Source: Polaromonas vacuolata
GTDB taxonomy: Bacteria; Pseudomonadota; Gammaproteobacteria; Burkholderiales; Burkholderiaceae_C
DNA: 64,000 bases
Direction of reading: 5' to 3'
Assembly (NCBI RefSeq): GCF_012584515.1
Contig: NZ_CP051461.1
Location: 2,351,501 to 2,415,500, forward strand
Each line of letters begins with the position of its first letter. Within the stretch, counting starts at the first letter, position 1. Shown here in pieces: positions 60,726 through 64,000 of this stretch. The notes under the pieces were generated by a model, which made no database searches, was not told where the DNA came from, and was given only the letters and a program-made list of their open reading frames with translations. Made by a program: the position numbers and the translations under genes.

Positions 60726-61179
60726 TTCTATCCGCGCCTTGCGCACCACTTTTAAGGTCATAAACCCGGCCTTTAAAGCCAATGGGAACATCAATGATTT
60801 GCCATGCAGTCGATGACTCAGCGATAGGGTCAACCGGTAAATCGCGTAAATAATTTTTTTCTATCAACTCATTGAGACTGTCTGGATAGCGCCCAAGATC
60901 AGCATAAAACTTGTCAATCACATCCCGGGTCAGGCGAAGATTCTCGCGCAGCACAGTCTCCTTAGACGCTTCTATTTTTTTGACATAAAGGGGGGACACC
61001 AAAGTCAGCAAAACAGAAACAATCGCCAGCACAATTAAAAGTTCAATCAACGTAAAGCCTTTGCTAGGGGTGTTTGCGCAAGGCCTTCCAAGGCGGTGAT
61101 TATTTAGACCACTAAGGCGATTGCTTGGAACAATACAGCGCTTAGTCGAGTGCTTTGAGAAACGCGTAATCCAGCTCAT
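60700..61179 (-). CDS. GspG-like major pseudopilin
   Basis: A 159-aa protein. The type IV prepilin motif is SKG-FTLIELLIVLAIVSVL with Glu at +5, then the GspG fold (LRLTRDVIDKFYADLGRYPDSLNELIEKNYLRDLPVDP). The ATG at 61179 is used, giving an unusually long leader of about 41 residues; the frame also extends to a GTG at 61245. True start uncertain. Belongs to the secretin operon. Confidence 0.8.
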   Translation of the reverse strand: MSWITRFSKHSTKRCIVPSNRLSGLNNHRLGRPCANTPSKGFTLIELLIVLAIVSVLLTLVSPLYVKKIEASKETVLRENLRLTRDVIDKFYADLGRYPDSLNELIEKNYLRDLPVDPIAESSTAWQIIDVPIGFKGRVYDLKSGAQGADRNGKPYAQW

Positions 61180-61247
61180 AAAGCCATGCCAAGACAATCG
61201 CCTCTTAAGCCAAAAAAATAATACGGTGATTTTTAAGTAGGCCACAG

Positions 61248-61778
61248 TTACCAGCGTTTCAGAGCAATGCCATTAAGACCGGTTAAGGGCGATTTACTAA
61301 AAATATCGTAAACATCGACACCCTCTAAAGGATTGCTGGCTTCTGATGCATAAGCGCGCAAGCCCCAAGTTTCAGCATCTGGAAGATCAGAATCTTCATT
61401 AAAAGGATCACGCGGGATTCGGCGTAGAAAAAAAAGTTTGCGGCGTTTTGGGTCGCGCTGATCGTCCACCCCATCAACCAAGATCTGCAAGGTTTTAGGG
61501 TAAGCCGTGCTACCGATATCACGCGCAAACCTTCCTTCATCAGCGGCTTTTTTATACGCATCAATTGCCGTACGCACCTGAGCTAATGCAAGGCGTAATT
61601 GCTGCTGTTTACTACGTTGCACCTGAACCTGGGCAACCGGAACCACTATGACGGACAAGCTAGCCAGAATTGCCAAGGTGACCAAAAGCTCAAGCAAAGT
61701 AAAACCACGCGAAGCGCGTAGCGTGCTTGAAGACGCAAGGTTTGAAGAAAATAGCATGGCTTGACTGCTAATGATCAC
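61248..61778 (-). CDS. Type II secretion-type pseudopilin (GspG/PulG-like)
   Basis: A 176-aa protein with prepilin motif [25 protein letters not shown], then a helical spine and a C-terminal domain with [23 protein letters not shown]. The start overlaps the secretin stop by 4 nt, so it was translationally coupled to the secretin that is now interrupted by IS copy C; its expression may be reduced or now driven from within the IS. Confidence 0.82.
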   Translation of the reverse strand: MIISSQAMLFSSNLASSSTLRASRGFTLLELLVTLAILASLSVIVVPVAQVQVQRSKQQQLRLALAQVRTAIDAYKKAADEGRFARDIGSTAYPKTLQILVDGVDDQRDPKRRKLFFLRRIPRDPFNEDSDLPDAETWGLRAYASEASNPLEGVDVYDIFSKSPLTGLNGIALKRW

Positions 61779-62796
61779 GGCTTGATGCGCAGCGAATAAA
61801 GCGGTGGCGGTAGCGCTGAGGCCGCAAGCGCTTTACCACCAAGCGCCAGAGGTGCCATCGACAAGACCTTAAAAACCGGTAATTGAGTTGATTGCGTGGA
61901 TTGTTCGGACGGCGTGGATTGTTGCGATTGAGCCGGCAAAGCAATCACTTTGAAATTGACAGTTGCCACTACGCCAGCACCGCTAGCGCCAGTCTCGGCG
62001 CTACGCGAATTGGTCATAAACAGCTGCCCGCTTGGATCAATGCGACTGGTAAAACTGGTCTCTACAGCGCCTTGCTTTAAAAAGTCACCCTCAATCACTG
62101 AAACAATTTGAAGACTCTTAGCATCAAAATCCAAAGTCAAAGGCAGGCTGACCACGGGCACACTTGACTGCATCACCAGACTTATTGCAGCCGTGTCACC
62201 CACTTTGAGCTCTGCCGGGCCTTGCCAAGAAAGTACCGGGGCTTGACTGGCTGCTGGAGCAACATTGTCTTTAACGGGTAAAGATTGCGCCGATGTTTTA
62301 AGCGCCGATACGTCAGATGCAGTAGATCCGGTAGGCACGACTTTGACAAAATCAAATTGCGAAGACAATGCCAAGCTTGCAAGATTGGACTCGGTACCAG
62401 AATCAAACTCAAGATTAGATTCCACCGGCTTTTGCAGGTTGCGCAAAATACGCGGTGTGATGGACAGTACGATTTCAGTTTTGGTGTTGTCATCAGTTTG
62501 CTGACCAAACAAACGCCCCACCATGGGAATGTCGCCAAAGCCAGGCACTTTATTGCCTGTGCGCCTGTCTTCGCTGTTAATAAGCCCTGCAAGTACTTGG
62601 TTCTCACCGTCCTTTAGGCGCAACATAGTTTGTGCTGTACGGGTTCCAATTTGATAGGCAATTGAACCAGATTTGGTTTGTATCTGGCTGATGATGTTGC
62701 TCACTTCCAGAGAAATTTTTATCGCAATTTCACCGTCGACAGAAACGGTAGGCTCGACATCGAGCTTTAAACCCACATCCACGTAATTAACCGACT
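61775..62796 (-). pseudogene. Secretin (GspD-like) C-terminal part with cohesin-like domain, cut off by IS30 copy C
   Basis: Reading continues from the IS boundary as ESVNYVDVGLKLDVEP, the secretin core, then IGTRTAQTMLRLKDGENQVLAGLI and VPGFGDIPMVGRLFG, the secretin signature. After ITPRIL, about 170 further residues include a cohesin-type beta-sandwich (LSWQGPAELKVGDTAAISLVM ... VVATVNFKVIA). The 5' part lies at 63886-64000 and beyond. With the IS removed and one GACT kept the frame joins exactly. Confidence 0.88.
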
Positions 62797-63885
62797 GGCG
62801 GATTCAAGCTTGAAGTGCAACCGTATGCTGATAGGACTCTAACTGTTCCATAAAAACCTGATGCGGCGTTCGATACCCTAAACATTTTCTAGGACGATGA
62901 TTGAGCCTGTGCATCGCTAAAGCAATGTCATCGTCGGTGATGCAATTAAAGCGCATCCCCTTTGGGAAAAACTGGCGAATCAAACCGTTCATATTCTCGT
63001 TCGCCCCACGCTCCCACGAGGCGTATGGATGGGCGAAAAAGAAATCTGCACTCAGCGCAGAAGCTATTCGTTCATGCTGGGCAAATTCCTTGCCGTTATC
63101 AGTCGTGAGAGTGTGCACGCAATGAGCGAACGGTTTGAGTAAAGTGATTAACGCGTCCCCTACGGCTTGCGCTGTTTTGAATGGCACGTGGAAAATTATT
63201 GAATAGCGAGAGACACGCTCATTAATCGTCACTAGTGCTTGCTTCTGCCCGGCACCAATCACCAGATCAGCCTCCCAGTCGCCAAAGCGCGCACGCTCAA
63301 GCACGATGTCGGGTCGCAGTTCTATTGAGACCTGGTGAGAGATGGTGCCGCGCCGTTCACGGCCACTGCTGCGTTTTTTTTCGCGTCTTCTGGCAACGCA
63401 GTGTTTTATGCAAGGTGCCGCCCGCGCGTTTGTCAGCGTAGATGTACTGGTAAATGCTCTCATAGCTAACACCGGGTTGGTGGCTAGCTTCGAGGTGGCC
63501 GCTGATTTGCTCGGGGCTCCAAGCCTCAGCCAACTTTTCCTCCACTACAGCCCATGTCGAGTCAGCAACTCTAGGACTATTGGCGCAGGCAAGTCTACGT
63601 TCTTGGGCTTTGTCATTTGCCTGCTTAGGGCGATAGCCTCGTAGACCGCGGTTACGACGCAACTCACGGCTGATGCTCGATTTATCACGGTCCATCATTT
63701 TTGCAATTTCACTTTGATTGAAGTTTGCTTTGACGAGGATTGCAATCTGGTAACGTTCGTCACGGGTGAGGTGTGTGTAAATCATTCTGGGCAACTTTGA
63801 CTTGGTAGTCGGGAAGCTTGGATGCTCTCACATCTCACCCACCCGTACGGTTAATTTCAAAGTTGCACTTCAGACTTGAATCCGC
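62797..63885 (-). mobile_element. IS30-family element, copy C (1089 bp), inserted in the secretin gene
   Basis: Inverted-repeat ends match those of copy A. GACT flanks it on both sides (62793-62796 and 63886-63889). Sequence appears identical to copy A over its length except one extra T in a T-run near 63374-63381 (eight instead of seven), which accounts for the one-base size difference. Recent transposition is implied. Confidence 0.95.
62804..63785 (-). pseudogene. IS30 transposase, frameshifted in a homopolymer (copy C)
   Basis: Identical in protein to copy A on both sides of the shift, but eight A in the coding strand (seven in copy A) at the RKKRSSG codons split it into a 5' part (from 63785) and a 3' part (to 62804). 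Either a real slippage mutation, a site of transcriptional slippage that still gives some full product, or a sequencing error in a homopolymer. Confidence 0.85.
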
Positions 63886-64000
63886 GACTCACCGATAAAA
63901 CCCGTGGCTGTAAATGTAGAAGTAATGTTGGGGACGCGCTCACCAATCAGAATTTTTGCCTTCTCACGATTGCGCACACGTATGCGCGGATTGGCCAAAA
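63886..64000 (-). pseudogene. Secretin gene, segment upstream of IS30 copy C (runs off right edge)
   Basis: Reads LANPRIRVRNREKAKILIGE then RVPNITSTFTATGFIGES up to the IS, the conserved N-domain to beta-core transition of GspD-type secretins. Joins in frame with 62796 downwards. The rest of the gene lies outside the window. Confidence 0.85.

Overview
The window looks like chromosomal DNA of a betaproteobacterium of the order Burkholderiales, most like the family Comamonadaceae (Rhodoferax/Polaromonas-like), with moderate GC. This rests on gene order: rpsB-tsf-pyrH-frr-uppS-cdsA-dxr-rseP-bamA-skp-lpxD-fabZ-lpxA-lpxB-rnhB-RNA methyltransferase followed by carA-carB-greA; a pyruvate dehydrogenase operon whose E3 carries its own lipoyl domain; and TAXI-type TRAP transport genes with a DUF1850 partner. 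Genus assignment is inference.

Layout. 1-4.5 kb: the start of a Tat-exported ABC substrate-binding protein, then a compact three-gene cassette (divergent serine acetyltransferase, MFS exporter, cysteine-synthase-fold PLP enzyme) that is the best candidate for an undescribed small pathway. 4.8-12.4 kb: a zinc alcohol/polyol dehydrogenase, then aceE-aceF-lpd on the minus strand. 12.7-16.9 kb: a PAS histidine kinase and FixJ-type regulator divergent from aceE, with a perfect palindrome between them, then folD. 17.2-20.8 kb: TAXI solute-binding protein, fused TRAP permease, DUF1850 protein. 20.9-42.3 kb: a long minus-strand housekeeping block covering transcription elongation (greA), carbamoyl phosphate synthesis (carAB), lipid A assembly, outer-membrane biogenesis, isoprenoid and phospholipid steps, and translation (frr, tsf, rpsB).

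42.5-52.9 kb is mixed: amidase, DadA-like oxidase, amino-acid-type ABC binding protein, Hsp20, tsaD, an unusual HTH plus receiver-like regulator, a decayed small gene, an orphan Stealth-family sugar-phosphate transferase, and a NarK-type transporter.

53.3-64 kb is a plastic region. It holds a large VCBS/DUF4214 secreted protein, three copies of one IS30-family element, a Tat-signal vanadium-haloperoxidase-like pseudogene with two frameshifts, and a type II secretion/pseudopilin operon whose secretin gene is cut by the third IS copy. Copies A and C are essentially identical (recent); copy B is degraded and carries a 12-bp tandem expansion. The secretin reading frame is restored exactly when copy C and one copy of its 4-bp target duplication are removed, so the disruption is real and recent.

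No rRNA, tRNA, CRISPR array or phage structural genes were seen. All calls come from reading the sequence and protein motifs; no database search was run.
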